Positions 1 through 9,388 of a DNA stretch of 64,000 nt are shown here, in pieces (the stretch's first letter is position 1; every line of letters starts with the position of its first letter). The position numbers and the translations under genes are program-made. Location of the stretch: positions 310,001 to 374,000 of the forward strand of contig CP060764.1 of assembly GCA_023205875.1 (NCBI GenBank), given 5' to 3'. Under the pieces are notes generated by a model. The model had not been told where the DNA came from. It did no database searches and was given only the letters and a program-made list of their open reading frames with translations. The stretch comes from Chloropicon primus. Its lineage: Eukaryota; Chlorophyta; Chloropicophyceae; Chloropicales; Chloropicaceae.

Positions 1-1672
1 TCACGACCACCTTGCTGTTCCAGGGCATCAAGTAAATGTATGCGGTGGCAGTCTGAGTGCCCCACAGGCTCGAGTAGCAGCTGAACGTCACGCTGTTCTG
101 ACCCTCTTTCAGATTCAGCATTTCAAGCTGCGCTGAGCTTGGAGTGAACATGCTGGAGGCCGATTCACTTTCCTCAGCGCCAGAAGCCTCTTCGGGGGCC
201 ACCTCCTGGTTTTCGATGTCCGCTTCCGGGGCAGCATCGGGGCTCTTTCCGTCCTCTCCCTCCGCCTTGCCCTTGTCTTCCATCCCCTTTTCCGGGGTCC
301 TGAAACTCGAAGAGAGCCAGGAGAAGAACCTCCATTTTTCTTCCTGCCTTTTGGTCCGCTCGATGATGTTCCAACTGAGGTTCACGGGCTGGCTGGGCTG
401 CAAAGCGATGACGTGCTTTGGGCACTCCTTCGGGCACTCCTGGAATGCCAAGAAGGCCATCGTGATGCTCGAAACGTCGGACCACTTCATGAGAACGTTG
501 CCAACCCTGCACACAAGGTCGTCCACGACGGCGGCACCATCAGGCACTCCCTTTGCGCCTCCTTTGAGAAGATCATCCAGGTCGGCCTTGGATATGATCT
601 TGCTGTTGAAGATTTCTTGCACCTCGGCCGACGTCATCTCCAGCTCCCCCGCTTCCCCTATCGGCAGGGTGCCCGTCATCGCCTCGACGGAGGACTTGTC
701 GTTCTCTATGATACAGTTTGCTAATTCTTGCCCGCACGCGGATATCTCCATGCTCTTGAAAGCCTTCAAGCCCGACCGCTTGAGCAAGCTCCTTGCCTCC
801 GCTGCGAACTCCATGCTCCAACTCGTGGGCATCGAGTCCAGCGTGCTGTCAAGCGGAGGATCGCCTGGCTGGCTGCTGCTCGCGCCGTTCTCGCTACCCC
901 TGTCCGAGTTCCCAGCAAGCTCAGCACCCAGGCTCACCTCCTGGTCCCCCTCAAAGGCGTCCACGTCGCTCACTACTAGCTCCTCCAGGGTGCACCCTTC
1001 CGCCATCTTCCTGATCCTCTCCTCCAGGGAGTTGGCCTTGTCCAGATCAACGCCCTCGTAAGCGTCCAAAGAAGCGGTCCTGTTGTGCGAAACCCGCACG
1101 GTCCCGTCTCGCATGATCTCAATGCCAGCTTGGCTGTCCAGGGAGAGGCTTCGGTCCAACGAGTAGTAGTTCTTCCCCGAGTTAGCGAGCGCCAACTGTG
1201 CAATAGGACTCATCCCCCCATCCTCCGGCGAGCTGTAGCCAGTCACGCCCAACGAGTCCAGCGAATCCCCGAGCATGGTCCCTGGGATGTCCTTGGCCCC
1301 CTCCGTGGCGCCCTCCTTCACCACGGCCTCCAATTCCCTCGCAGACTTGTCTATCGACTGCTTCCTCGATATCGTCGCGAGCTCATTCGTGTTGCTCGTC
1401 CCCGGAGCAAAGTAAGCGACCCCAGTCCTCCCCAGGCGCATGCTCCATGGCATCGTCACCCCATTCACCGTGATGTACACCTCCTTCTCTCGCCGCTTCA
1501 GCAGCCCCTGGTACTTGCCGAAGCGTACATAGAAGGGGCTTGAAGCGATGGAGGCGTCCTTCTTCTTGACGCACACGATGTCGACCGCTCCACTCAAGTG
1601 AGGGAACGGCAGAGTCACCGCATCCGTCACAGAGAACGAGGACGGGGACTGAGTCCCAGACCTGATGCTCAT
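1..1672 (-). CDS. PAH1: Lipin-type phosphatidate phosphatase, 3' end cut by window edge
   Basis: The minus-strand frame opens with ATG at 1672 and stays open to base 1 (about 557 codons), so the end of the gene lies outside. The N-terminus is a clear lipin N domain: LSGAVDIVCVKK, then SSPFYVRFGKYQGLL and VYITVNGVTMPW, an immunoglobulin-like half that pairs with the C-terminal HAD half. The middle is acidic and Ser-rich. The last visible residues (YSSLWGTQTATAYIYLMPW, then NSKVVV) are where lipins enter the LNS2/HAD catalytic domain, so the DxDxT motif should lie just left of the window. Lipins dephosphorylate phosphatidate to diacylglycerol at the ER and nucleus, controlling membrane lipid and oil synthesis. 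The family call is firm. Catalytic competence cannot be judged here. Confidence 0.92.
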   Translation of the reverse strand, partial: MSIRSGTQSPSSFSVTDAVTLPFPHLSGAVDIVCVKKKDASIASSPFYVRFGKYQGLLKRREKEVYITVNGVTMPWSMRLGRTGVAYFAPGTSNTNELATISRKQSIDKSARELEAVVKEGATEGAKDIPGTMLGDSLDSLGVTGYSSPEDGGMSPIAQLALANSGKNYYSLDRSLSLDSQAGIEIMRDGTVRVSHNRTASLDAYEGVDLDKANSLEERIRKMAEGCTLEELVVSDVDAFEGDQEVSLGAELAGNSDRGSENGASSSQPGDPPLDSTLDSMPTSWSMEFAAEARSLLKRSGLKAFKSMEISACGQELANCIIENDKSSVEAMTGTLPIGEAGELEMTSAEVQEIFNSKIISKADLDDLLKGGAKGVPDGAAVVDDLVCRVGNVLMKWSDVSSITMAFLAFQECPKECPKHVIALQPSQPVNLSWNIIERTKRQEEKWRFFSWLSSSFRTPEKGMEDKGKAEGEDGKSPDAAPEADIENQEVAPEEASGAEESESASSMFTPSSAQLEMLNLKEGQNSVTFSCYSSLWGTQTATAYIYLMPWNSKVVV

Positions 1673-2194
1673 GATATCACCTGATGATGGACAGTGTGTT
1701 TGCACTTTGGAGTTGTGTCTCCTCCTCCGTCGTCGTCGACGAACGCGAAACTATTTACCGAGGCTTTGGCTTCGTGCGCACGTCCAGTGGTTCGTCATCG
1801 TCATTCCAGTCGATCCGCTCATCCCTCGCTCGCTCTCCCCCTGCCGCTTCCGACCGTCCTCGTCCTCTGCCGCTCGTCGTTTCAGCTGCCTCGCCCGAGG
1901 GACTGCTGGCTTTCTTCGTCTCCCAGATGGATGCTCTTGTGCTTGGCTGGAGAGGATGAGAAGGATGATGATGGGGGAGGGGGGGTGATGGGGGAGGGGG
2001 AGGGGGGCAGGAGGGGCAGGTTAGGTGCAGGGGGCACAAGCATCTCTTCCTCTTTCTAATGAGCCCCGCCCTCGATGGAAAAGATATTGAAAGAGGGGGA
2101 CGAGGGGGGGGACGAGGGGGGGGGGGGTGAAGGAGGGAGGGCGGTTTTACTGCAGTAAAAATACCAGATAAATTAATTGGGTTTCGTTTTTTTA
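1673..2194. other. Intergenic region upstream of lipin
   Basis: This spacer holds the lipin promoter and the 3' flank of the SLC35F6-like gene. It contains G-rich low-complexity runs (about 1965-2135) and no frame with recognisable homology. I could not find a convincing copy of the window's recurrent promoter motif here. Confidence 0.6.
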
Positions 2195-3724
2195 TTACTC
2201 AAATGGCTCCTCCATCTCGTCGTCGCTTCCGATGCCCCTCGACTCTTGCGCTTGGAAGCTGGTCTCTTCGGAGATGGAATCGGTGTGACCGTGGCCGTGG
2301 CCCATGTTGTCGAGCACCACCTTGGATTCGTAGGAGCTAGGCAGCGGCTCCTGGTAGCTGCCCCTGGACGCGCTGCCGAACACCATGGCGTCCGTTCCTC
2401 TCGCGTAAGGGCCCCTTGGCGTCTGAACTGGCGTGTTCGCCACGGAACCAGCGCGGCTGGCCGCGGGAGAAATGAGACTTCGGCCCAGCCTGAAACTGCG
2501 AGCCATGGTGTTGGTGAAGATTTTTCTCATTCCCCTTCCCCCCTGGTCCTTCGAGGAGTTGACCTGCGCCGTCTTACCCAGTGCGCTTGGCAGCAGGGGC
2601 TCCCTGATTTCCTCGGAGATTTGGGGCAAAGTAAGCTCCCTCTTCTTCTTCTTGTCGCCCGGCCCCTTGATGATGCCGTTGAACATGCTCGTTCCGCTTA
2701 TCAGCACCAGGAACCCGAGGACCTGGAAGGAGATCTTCATCGCTCCCTTCTCCTCCCAGCCCACGTGGAGGCTGTACATCCAAACGAACAGAGTCCTGCA
2801 GGCGTCTATGGTCGCCCTGGAGGCACCGGAAAGCCTCTTCGTGAGCGTGATCCCGAAGAAGTTGAAAAAGGCGATCGAGAAAATGCTTCCCAGCGTCGCG
2901 ATCAGGAGCGGTCTCGAGGCCTTGATCTGCTCGATGGCTATGGGGAGGGAGTCGAAAGGCCTCCCGTTCGAGTCCTTGACCTGGGCCATGACGGGCAGCA
3001 GGATCATACAGGCAAGGAAACCCCAAATTCCCTCCAGGCCTACCGCCACGTGAGGCTGGACCCCGTACTTGCCGAGGTACTTCTCCTCCACAATGAACTG
3101 GAACGCTGCCGCGATCTGGGCGCTCACGACCAAGAGGTTCCCGAGCATGGGGTTTGACGCGTCGTCGTTGCTACTATTGTTTTGGTGCTTGCCGAAGTGC
3201 AGCACGGAGACAGAGCCCACAATGCCTGCTCCGAGCACGATAAGGACGAGAGACCACCACTGCGCCTTCGTTAACTTTTTCCCCAGGAGAGAGTAGGTGA
3301 ACATACCGGCGAAGAACACCACGGTGCCCCTGAGCATCTGGTACACGGAGGGGTACGTGAAGAAAATCCCCACGTTCAGCAGAGTCGTCCCCGATACGTC
3401 GCACATGGCAGGCACCGCAAAGCTAAACAGAGCCTTGAACCTTCTATTCCACGAGGAGCCTTCCCCATTCTTGTCGCCCCTCGATCCCCTGCACAAGTTG
3501 TACACGACCGAAATGAAAGCCGGTATCAGGCAAAGCATCTCTCCCATGAACATCTCCGCACTCTGCACGGCAAAGTGCTCGAACTTCTGCACGCACTCGT
3601 TCTTCTCGTTGTACTTGACGCACTGTATGTCCTGGTACTTGGTCGCTATCGTGTTCACCGTCCCTGTCAGGAGCATCAGGACGATGAGTATCAGCGTGAT
3701 GAAGCTTTCTCTGTTCAACTCCAT
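2195..3724 (-). CDS. SLC35F6-like nucleotide-sugar/drug-metabolite family transporter
   Basis: A 509-residue multi-pass membrane protein read from the ATG at 3724 (MELNRESFITLILIV). About ten hydrophobic segments fill residues 10-360, with the EamA/DMT-fold segments typical of SLC35F6 (C2orf18): VPAMCDVSGTTLLNVG, TYPSVYQMLRGTVVFFAG, FQFIVEEKYL and RATIDACRTLFVWMYSLHVGWE. A hydrophilic tail of about 130 residues follows the last membrane segment. The frame extends upstream through a CAA/TTG microsatellite, giving a run of Cys, but it has no earlier ATG and I treat that as 5' UTR. Human SLC35F6 is lysosomal or mitochondrial, and its substrate is not established. The family is recognised; substrate and location here are unknown. 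Confidence 0.85.
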   Translation of the reverse strand: MELNRESFITLILIVLMLLTGTVNTIATKYQDIQCVKYNEKNECVQKFEHFAVQSAEMFMGEMLCLIPAFISVVYNLCRGSRGDKNGEGSSWNRRFKALFSFAVPAMCDVSGTTLLNVGIFFTYPSVYQMLRGTVVFFAGMFTYSLLGKKLTKAQWWSLVLIVLGAGIVGSVSVLHFGKHQNNSSNDDASNPMLGNLLVVSAQIAAAFQFIVEEKYLGKYGVQPHVAVGLEGIWGFLACMILLPVMAQVKDSNGRPFDSLPIAIEQIKASRPLLIATLGSIFSIAFFNFFGITLTKRLSGASRATIDACRTLFVWMYSLHVGWEEKGAMKISFQVLGFLVLISGTSMFNGIIKGPGDKKKKRELTLPQISEEIREPLLPSALGKTAQVNSSKDQGGRGMRKIFTNTMARSFRLGRSLISPAASRAGSVANTPVQTPRGPYARGTDAMVFGSASRGSYQEPLPSSYESKVVLDNMGHGHGHTDSISEETSFQAQESRGIGSDDEMEEPFE

Positions 3725-4740
3725 GATGATGCCGTCCAAGCAACAACAACAACAACAACAACAAAAATGAACAAGTCTTCTATCCAATTCTCCAATCTAT
3801 ATCTCAATGGACTCGCAAAGAAAGCCCTTCCCCGGTGCCGCCGTCGACTCGTGCGTTACGACTGACTCCACAAATAAATAAACGAAATGAATCTATCCAC
3901 CGCAGCGCCGCCACCCCAAAGCCTTCAACACTCTCCCGGACCGACCGCCGTTCCTTAGTCCAGCATGTTCTTCTTCCTCTCAAACAATGAAGAATGGAAT
4001 AAAGGAAAGAAAAAAAATGAAAGAGGAAGCAACTCGGAGGAGAAGAACGCGGCAATCCTTCGCGCCCCGTCAAGCGTTACACCGTCCTCGACCTCTCCTC
4101 GACAGCTCACTTCTCCTTTCCCGGCTCTTCGCAAAACGAGTTGGAGATGGAGAGAGGGGAGACCATTCCATTTTCAGCAACTCGCTTGATGAAATCTGGG
4201 AGGAAAGCGACGGGCGAGGGCTCATTCGAGAGAGGAAGAGACAAAGCTTCGATCTGTTTCTTTCCCCCTCCCCAAAGCTCCCGTCCCGTGACCGCAACTC
4301 GGCCGCAAACTCACCTTTTGTTTCCCGGCCCTTCGTCGCGATGGAATTGGTCTGCAAAGTCAACTAAAGTCTCTGGCGAACCAGGAGGGAGGGGAGGGAG
4401 GGGATGATGATGATGATGGTGGTGGTGGGGAGGGAGGATTGGGAGGGGATTGTGTCTTGCATGGTCTCTTCCACTGGATCTTGCTCCTTTCACTGGATCT
4501 TGCTCCTTGTACCACTGCTCTGCTCCTTCCAAAGAGAAGAGTCCTTTGATGGATGGAGGAGGAGGAGGGAAAGGGAGGTACAGAGACCAGGAGCCAAGGG
4601 AGGACTTGCTTGGGGGGGGGGGCATCGGTCAGCAGGAGAGTGGAATCTATTAACTTAAAACCGATTTTTTTATTGCACAATGAAAGGATGGTGGCCTCTC
4701 TCTCCCTGCCTCTCTGTCTCTATGGTATCTGGCTGCTTGA
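3725..4740. promoter_or_regulatory. 1 kb spacer with SLC35F6-like promoter and one oriented promoter motif
   Basis: No coding frame here looks real. A CAA microsatellite lies at about 3739-3763. At about 4211-4248 the plus strand reads GAGGGCTCATTCGAGAGAGG followed by AAGAGACAAAG, a copy of the window's recurrent motif oriented toward the minus-strand gene starting at 3724. A GA/GGT-rich patch follows (4385-4440). Two adjacent copies of the 20-mer ACTGGATCTTGCTCCTT(T/G) lie near 4471-4511. Confidence 0.5.
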
Positions 4741-5757
4741 CTACTTCGAGAACCCGACAGACCAGCCCTCGGTCGCGTTCGAGAAGCTTCCGAGGTAAGA
4801 GTCTACGGACTTTTGCTGAGCTTGAGACGTAGCCGATGGCAAGTAAAAGCCGGACTTGATGATCTGCTTTTGCGTCTCGGAGAGCACCTTTGGGAAAAGA
4901 ACCTCAAAGGCGACGACAAGGCAACCCTTGCCTCCGTTTCCCGTGGGCAAGCCCTCGTCCTCGATCGTCAACACGTCTCCCGTTTGCACAATGTTCGTGA
5001 CAGGAATGCAGAGCGTCCGCTTGTCGAGCGTCTGAAGGTCGATACTGAAACCGGTGAGGGACTTGACCAAAGGTATCTGCACCTTGAAGATCAAGTCCGC
5101 CCCGTCCCTCTCGAACAGAGGGTGGGCCTCCTCCTCCACGACGTAAACGATTGAGCCTGCCTTGCACCCAGGCACCTGGTGGCCCGCCCCATCGAAGACG
5201 TACCTCGTGCCGGACTTGCACCCTGGGCTAATGGGGATGTTAAACTTCTTGGTCTCGGCCTTGACCGTCCCGTTCTCGAAAAGGATCTTCCTCTCGTTCT
5301 CCACCATCTTGTTGCACCCCGTGTAGATGTCCTCCAGGGACACTGGGAGCTTGATCGTCTTCTTCTTGCCCGGCTTGAGCACCGGAGTGCCGAGCACGGA
5401 CTGCAAGCTCTTGGACAAGTCCTCCAAGGCAGCAAAGGGGTTCTCCGTTCCGAAGAACTCCACGAAAGTCTCCAAAGGCGTCTTCTTGCACGCGTAGAAG
5501 CCTCCCTTCTTCGTTCCCTTGCCATCCGTCACGCCATACTTGATGCCCTCCTCGCCGTAAAGGTCGTAGAACCCCTTGGTCTTTGGGTTGCACAACACGT
5601 CGTACGCCTCACTTATCAGGCCAAACACGGCAACAGAATCCTCGCTTGAGGTTCTGTCCGGATGGTGCTTCAGAGCGAGCTTGCGGTAAGCCTTCTGGAC
5701 ATCTGCCGTAGTCGCAGTCCTCTGAAGGGAAAGTATCTCGTAATAGTCCAAACCCAT
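4741..5757 (-). CDS. Type II J-domain co-chaperone, DNAJB13-like (radial spoke type)
   Basis: 338 residues with an intact J domain at residues 1-70 (DYYEILSL, HPD in LALKHHPDR, then FYDLYGEEGIKYG). It lacks the Gly/Phe stretch and zinc-finger Cys repeats of type I proteins. The C-terminal half is a two-barrel client-binding domain (LEDIYTGCNKMV; ISPGCKSGTRYVFDGAGHQ; VVEEEAHPLFERDGADL). The short linker with a FFGTENPF motif and the overall length fit DNAJB13, the axonemal radial-spoke protein RSP16, better than cytosolic DNAJB1, which carries a Gly/Phe-rich region. J proteins of this class stimulate Hsp70 ATPase and deliver substrates. Assignment to DNAJB13 specifically is an inference; the generic class is certain. 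Confidence 0.8.
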   Translation of the reverse strand: MGLDYYEILSLQRTATTADVQKAYRKLALKHHPDRTSSEDSVAVFGLISEAYDVLCNPKTKGFYDLYGEEGIKYGVTDGKGTKKGGFYACKKTPLETFVEFFGTENPFAALEDLSKSLQSVLGTPVLKPGKKKTIKLPVSLEDIYTGCNKMVENERKILFENGTVKAETKKFNIPISPGCKSGTRYVFDGAGHQVPGCKAGSIVYVVEEEAHPLFERDGADLIFKVQIPLVKSLTGFSIDLQTLDKRTLCIPVTNIVQTGDVLTIEDEGLPTGNGGKGCLVVAFEVLFPKVLSETQKQIIKSGFYLPSATSQAQQKSVDSYLGSFSNATEGWSVGFSK

Positions 5758-6374
5758 CTCGACAAGAAGAGGTTCTTCGCTTCAATGGAATGGAATGCGA
5801 CCGACTGACTTTCCGACCAAGTGGTTCCCGTCACAAGTGAGTGAGTTGTGTGTTGGAACAAGGTAAAGGTGAAGTCTTTAGATTTGGGTTCTCAAGGTGA
5901 TGGGCCGTGGTCGTGTTCTCTCTCTTGCCCTCGTCCTCGTCTTGCTCTCCCCCCTCGGCCCTGGCTCGCTCTTGGTCAAACCCGATAATTCTTGTTGGGT
6001 TTGACTTCAATGAGAGAGGAATGGAATGGCAGGGAGATGAGCCGGAGCAGAGGATGGCCATGGGATGGGCCATGGGAGGAGGAGGGAAGGACGGAGGAGG
6101 GAGGGATGGGGGGGAGGGATGGGAGGGATGGGAGGAAGAGGGTGGGAGGCGTTGACTCTGCTTCCTCTCTTTTCAAGATGAACAAGGGTCACTTGGAAAA
6201 GGAATGAGGAGGGGAGGGGGGAGACCATTCTTTTTATTTTGCCGGAGACGACTGACGACACAAAGGACAAAGGGAAGGAAACGTTCATCACCGACATTAC
6301 GTTATTCGCTGGTCTTCTTGCGCACGTAAAACCTTTTGCAAATTACGCTTGGCTTTAGGTCTCTTTTGGATCCA
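5758..6374. other. Spacer between DNAJB13-like and starch-binding genes
   Basis: This holds the promoter of the DNAJB13-like gene and the 3' flank of the starch-binding gene. A weak match to the recurrent motif sits at about 5811-5835, roughly 55 bases before the start codon. A GGGAGGGATGG-type low-complexity patch occupies about 6075-6150. No gene was recognised. Confidence 0.45.
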
Positions 6375-7491
6375 TCAACGAACCTTCTCCAGCTTGCCGT
6401 TCTTGAGTATGTAGGAGCCCGGCGACCCGATGAAGTAGTTTGCGTCAAAGGAGGGCTTGTCCCACTCGTACTCTCCGTCGTTGAGCACGAACTCGAGGTT
6501 CGAGGCGGTGATACTAAAAATTTTGTGGTTTGGCAGCTCCCCCGTTTTCATCTTCATGCCAGGGGAGTCGGTCCAACCGGACTGCTCTGGGCTGTTGAAG
6601 TGGATGAAGGCGGGCTCCCAGGACGTCTCGTACAAGATCGAGATCACCCCGGTCGCCGCCTCGAATGGCGTCCCGCCGCCCTCGTCGTCGTCGTCGTAGT
6701 CGGACAAGAACACCTCGGTCTCCTGCTCGGCTTGCTCCACCGCGACCTCGCCCCCGGCCGGAGACCCGCTCGCGCCGTTCGCAACCTTCTTCTCGACCTC
6801 CTCCCTCTTCGCCTCCTGCTTCAAGCTTGCCGCCTCTTGCGCCACCGCCATCGTTACCCCAAAGGCGTCCTTCTCCGCCTGCGAGAGCCTCTCTTCTAGG
6901 TCTATGATCTTGGCCCTCGCCTCCGCGAGCTCTTCCAGCGCGTACAGCCTGCTCTGGTTCAGGTCAATGATGCGCTGCTGGGCCTCTTTGAACATCTCGA
7001 GCACGTCCTGCGCGTTCGTTCCGACCAAGGGAGCGGGACCGGGCAAGGCAAAGGAACCGCATCAGTAAAACCGCCGGGTGGGAAGGGGCACAACTCCAAT
7101 CTTCTTCTTCTGAGGAGGAGGAGGAGGAGGTTGTGGACGTGGATGTGGTTGTGGGTTGGTCTCTCTCCCCCTTTCCTCAGCTTCCCGCCCTCTCCTTCCT
7201 TACCTGTGGAATCGCCGGATCGGTCACGTCGGACGCCATCGAAGCAGAGGATGACCTTCCCTCCTCCGCGCGAACAGCAGAAGACGACGAGGGCAACGAG
7301 GACTGGTGTTGGCGTTGGCCCTGGCCCTTCCCGAGGCGTCGTCGTCCACCACCTGCTCTCAACCGTGGACTCAGAGGCATCGCATGCCTCCCGAGCCTCG
7401 TCAGCCGCCGCGCCGACGCCGAGGCCCCGCCAACCCGCGAAGGCCCCGCCACCGACATGGACACACTCACTCCCGTCGCCAGCGTCGTCAT
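6375..7491 (-). CDS. Plastid coiled-coil protein with C-terminal starch-binding module (CBM25/53-like)
   Basis: Two exons: 7491-7204 and 7007-6375, with a 196-base GT-AG intron in phase 0, giving 306 codons including the stop. Exon 1 reads as a chloroplast transit peptide rich in Ser, Arg and Ala (MTTLATGVSVSMSV). Exon 2 begins with a roughly 60-residue coiled coil (LEMFKEAQQRIIDLNQSR), followed by an acidic linker. The last 90 residues resemble CBM25/CBM53 modules of starch synthase III: ISILYETSWEPAFIHFN, SGWTDSPGMKMK, FVLNDGEYEWD, and a closing SYILKNGKLEKV. The likely role is binding starch in the plastid and tethering a partner through the coiled coil, as PTST proteins do with CBM48. No catalytic domain is present. 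The function beyond glucan binding is inferred. Confidence 0.75.
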
Positions 7492-7558
7492 CTAATCCCT
7501 CTCCTCTCCGTGGTGATCGCCTCCTCGTTTCCTTGTCTCAAATCCTCACCACTGGGCC

Positions 7559-7602
7559 GTTTCTTTCGAGCGAGGGCACTCTGAAAAGAGAAAGAGACGA
7601 TG
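7559..7602 (-). promoter_or_regulatory. Recurrent promoter motif facing the starch-binding gene
   Basis: Read on the minus strand this is TCTCTTTCTCTTTTCAGAG, TGCCCTCGCTCGAAAG, then AAACGG. It lies about 70 bases before the ATG at 7491. It is one of the clearest copies of the window-wide motif and is oriented toward its gene. Confidence 0.6.
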
Positions 7603-7840
7603 ATTTCGCCTGCCCACCTCTGGTCTTCCCTGTCTCCCCTCTCCTCCTGCTATCCCGGCGCTCGCCCTCGCGTTCTCTCCCTCTCTCCCTCTCCCTCGAC
7701 GAGAACTAGATTTTTTTGCCGGGAAAATCCAAAGATCCTTGGTTCTCAGGGCCAAAGGTGACCAAAGGTGAGTTTCGGCGCGGTTTGGGCGAGGACTGCG
7801 GCCGATGGGGTGCCAAGGAGGCATTGTGGGGGAAGAATCG

Positions 7841-7880
7841 CGTCCTTGTCTTTCCGAAGAGCTTTCGCTCGAACGATTTG
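7841..7880 (+). promoter_or_regulatory. Recurrent promoter motif facing nicolin-1
   Basis: The plus strand reads CTTGTCTTTCCGAAGAGC then TTTCGCTCGAACGATTTGG, the motif in the orientation of the nicolin gene whose ATG is at 8108. With the copy at 7559-7602 it makes a divergent promoter carrying one motif per direction. The rest of 7492-8107 shows nothing coding. Confidence 0.55.
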
Positions 7881-8107
7881 GTATTCATTTGAGGTTCTGA
7901 GACAACTTTTGTGTGTTTGTGTTTGGTACCAGACAGAGGGGAGGCCAACTGCAGGATAGTGGGAAGCGGTTGGGACTGGTGAGTGAAGGTCTCGGGGGAC
8001 TGCGTCACTGGGGAACGGATCAACCACCGAAGGTCCTTTGGTTGGGTTTCCTTGAACCCTGAAGAGCCTTGAGCCACAGCTATGCGCACACAAGCCACTG
8101 TGGTGTG

Positions 8108-9214
8108 ATGGACGTGGAAGGCAAAGATAGCGCGAGGGGTGACCAAGGGGACCGCGAGGGGGCGGAGGCGATGAAGCAGGAGGCCCAAACGAAGATGGGA
8201 AGGGTCACGAGGACCTCAAAAATTGAGTTCATCGAGGAGGAGGAGGAGGAGGAGGAGGCCGAAGTGGCTGAGGAGGAGGGCCCAGAGACCTCAGTCAGCG
8301 AGGGTGGGAGTGGCGAGGAGGAGGAGGAAGAAGAAGAAGAAGAAGAAGAGGGCTTCAAAGTTCATGACGCCATCATATCCCCAGTGAAGACATCGAAAGT
8401 TCCCGCGTCGAAGCCTTGCAAGCACTACATCGACGTGGAGTTCACGCAGCCAACCGAAGTGAACTTCTTGTCTTTCCGGAACCACTACACGGCCTTCTGC
8501 ACGATAAAGATGAAGGTTTGGATGATAGACACGTGGATCACCCTAGCGGAGAGCGAGAAGCTCATGGGGAACCTTCACATCGAACACGATGCCCTGGACC
8601 ACTACGTGCTTCGGCTGGAAAGTCTTGAGCACGACTTGACGCGTGTCCAGTGCATCCGGATTTACTTGTGCCAGCCCTCGCCCATGTGGCTCCACGTCAA
8701 GTTTTCTCTGCACGACCTCGCCTTTTACCGGTCCGAGACCGCCGAGGATGTCTGGCAGTACATCGCCGAGAGTGGCGGGGAGGATGTCGCTGAGGGGAAC
8801 CGGCTGCGTGGCCTGAGCAGGGTCAATGGCCTTTCAGGAAGCACGGCGAACGGGAACGGGAATGGAAATTTTCACGAGCTTGACGCCTTGCCTCACAACG
8901 ACAGTGATGATTACAACGAGGTCAACGAAGACCAGGAAGACGACGAGGACTCCGAAGACGGGGATGAGGAGCTGGACGGCGAGCTGGTCATCGACGAGGA
9001 CTTGCACAGGAGGTAAGAGAACTGGAATGTGCTTTCCAGTTAGCACGCAATCGCGCGACATCGCTCTAACGACTCACGATTATTGGGTTTCGACAGGCTG
9101 TGCAAGTACTTGAACATCACCGCAAATGAGCTTGAGTTCGAGAACAAGGAGAGGGTGAACTTTGGATCTCAGGCGAGGGACAGGACGACGACGGTCAGGC
9201 TGGCGCCACCCTGA
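8108..9214 (+). CDS. NICN1: Nicolin-1 homologue (tubulin polyglutamylase complex subunit)
   Basis: Exons 8108-9012 and 9097-9214 flank an 84-base GT-AG intron; the product is 340 residues. The core (about residues 95-220) matches nicolin-1: IDVEFTQPTEVNFLSFRNHY, TAFCTIKMKVW, IRIYLCQPSPMWLHVKF and DLAFYRS, compared with the mammalian NYYTAFLSIRV and LRQPSPLWLSF stretches. Long Glu/Asp-rich tracts precede the core and lie between it and the intron, making it longer than the 213-residue human protein. Nicolin-1 co-purifies with the neuronal tubulin polyglutamylase complex (TTLL1, TPGS1, TPGS2, LRRC49) and is linked to ciliary microtubules. ATG 8108 is the first in frame. It is convergent with the fibrillin gene. 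Confidence 0.82.
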
Positions 9215-9388
9215 AACCGAACGAACGAACGAATGTACCACAAGACGAGCCACGCTAAAGTATCGTAAAATGTATCACAAAACAAAGCACCGCCACCACC
9301 ATTCTCTTCTTCAAAACTTGGATTCGTGCGACGACTTGCTCTCTCTCTCTCTCCATCAAAACTTTTCTTGCCCCTTGACCCTTGACCC

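Noticed and set aside
3725-3787. N-terminal poly-Cys extension of the SLC35F6-like protein
   Set aside because: It is a translated CAA/TTG microsatellite upstream of the first ATG that begins a conserved membrane segment.
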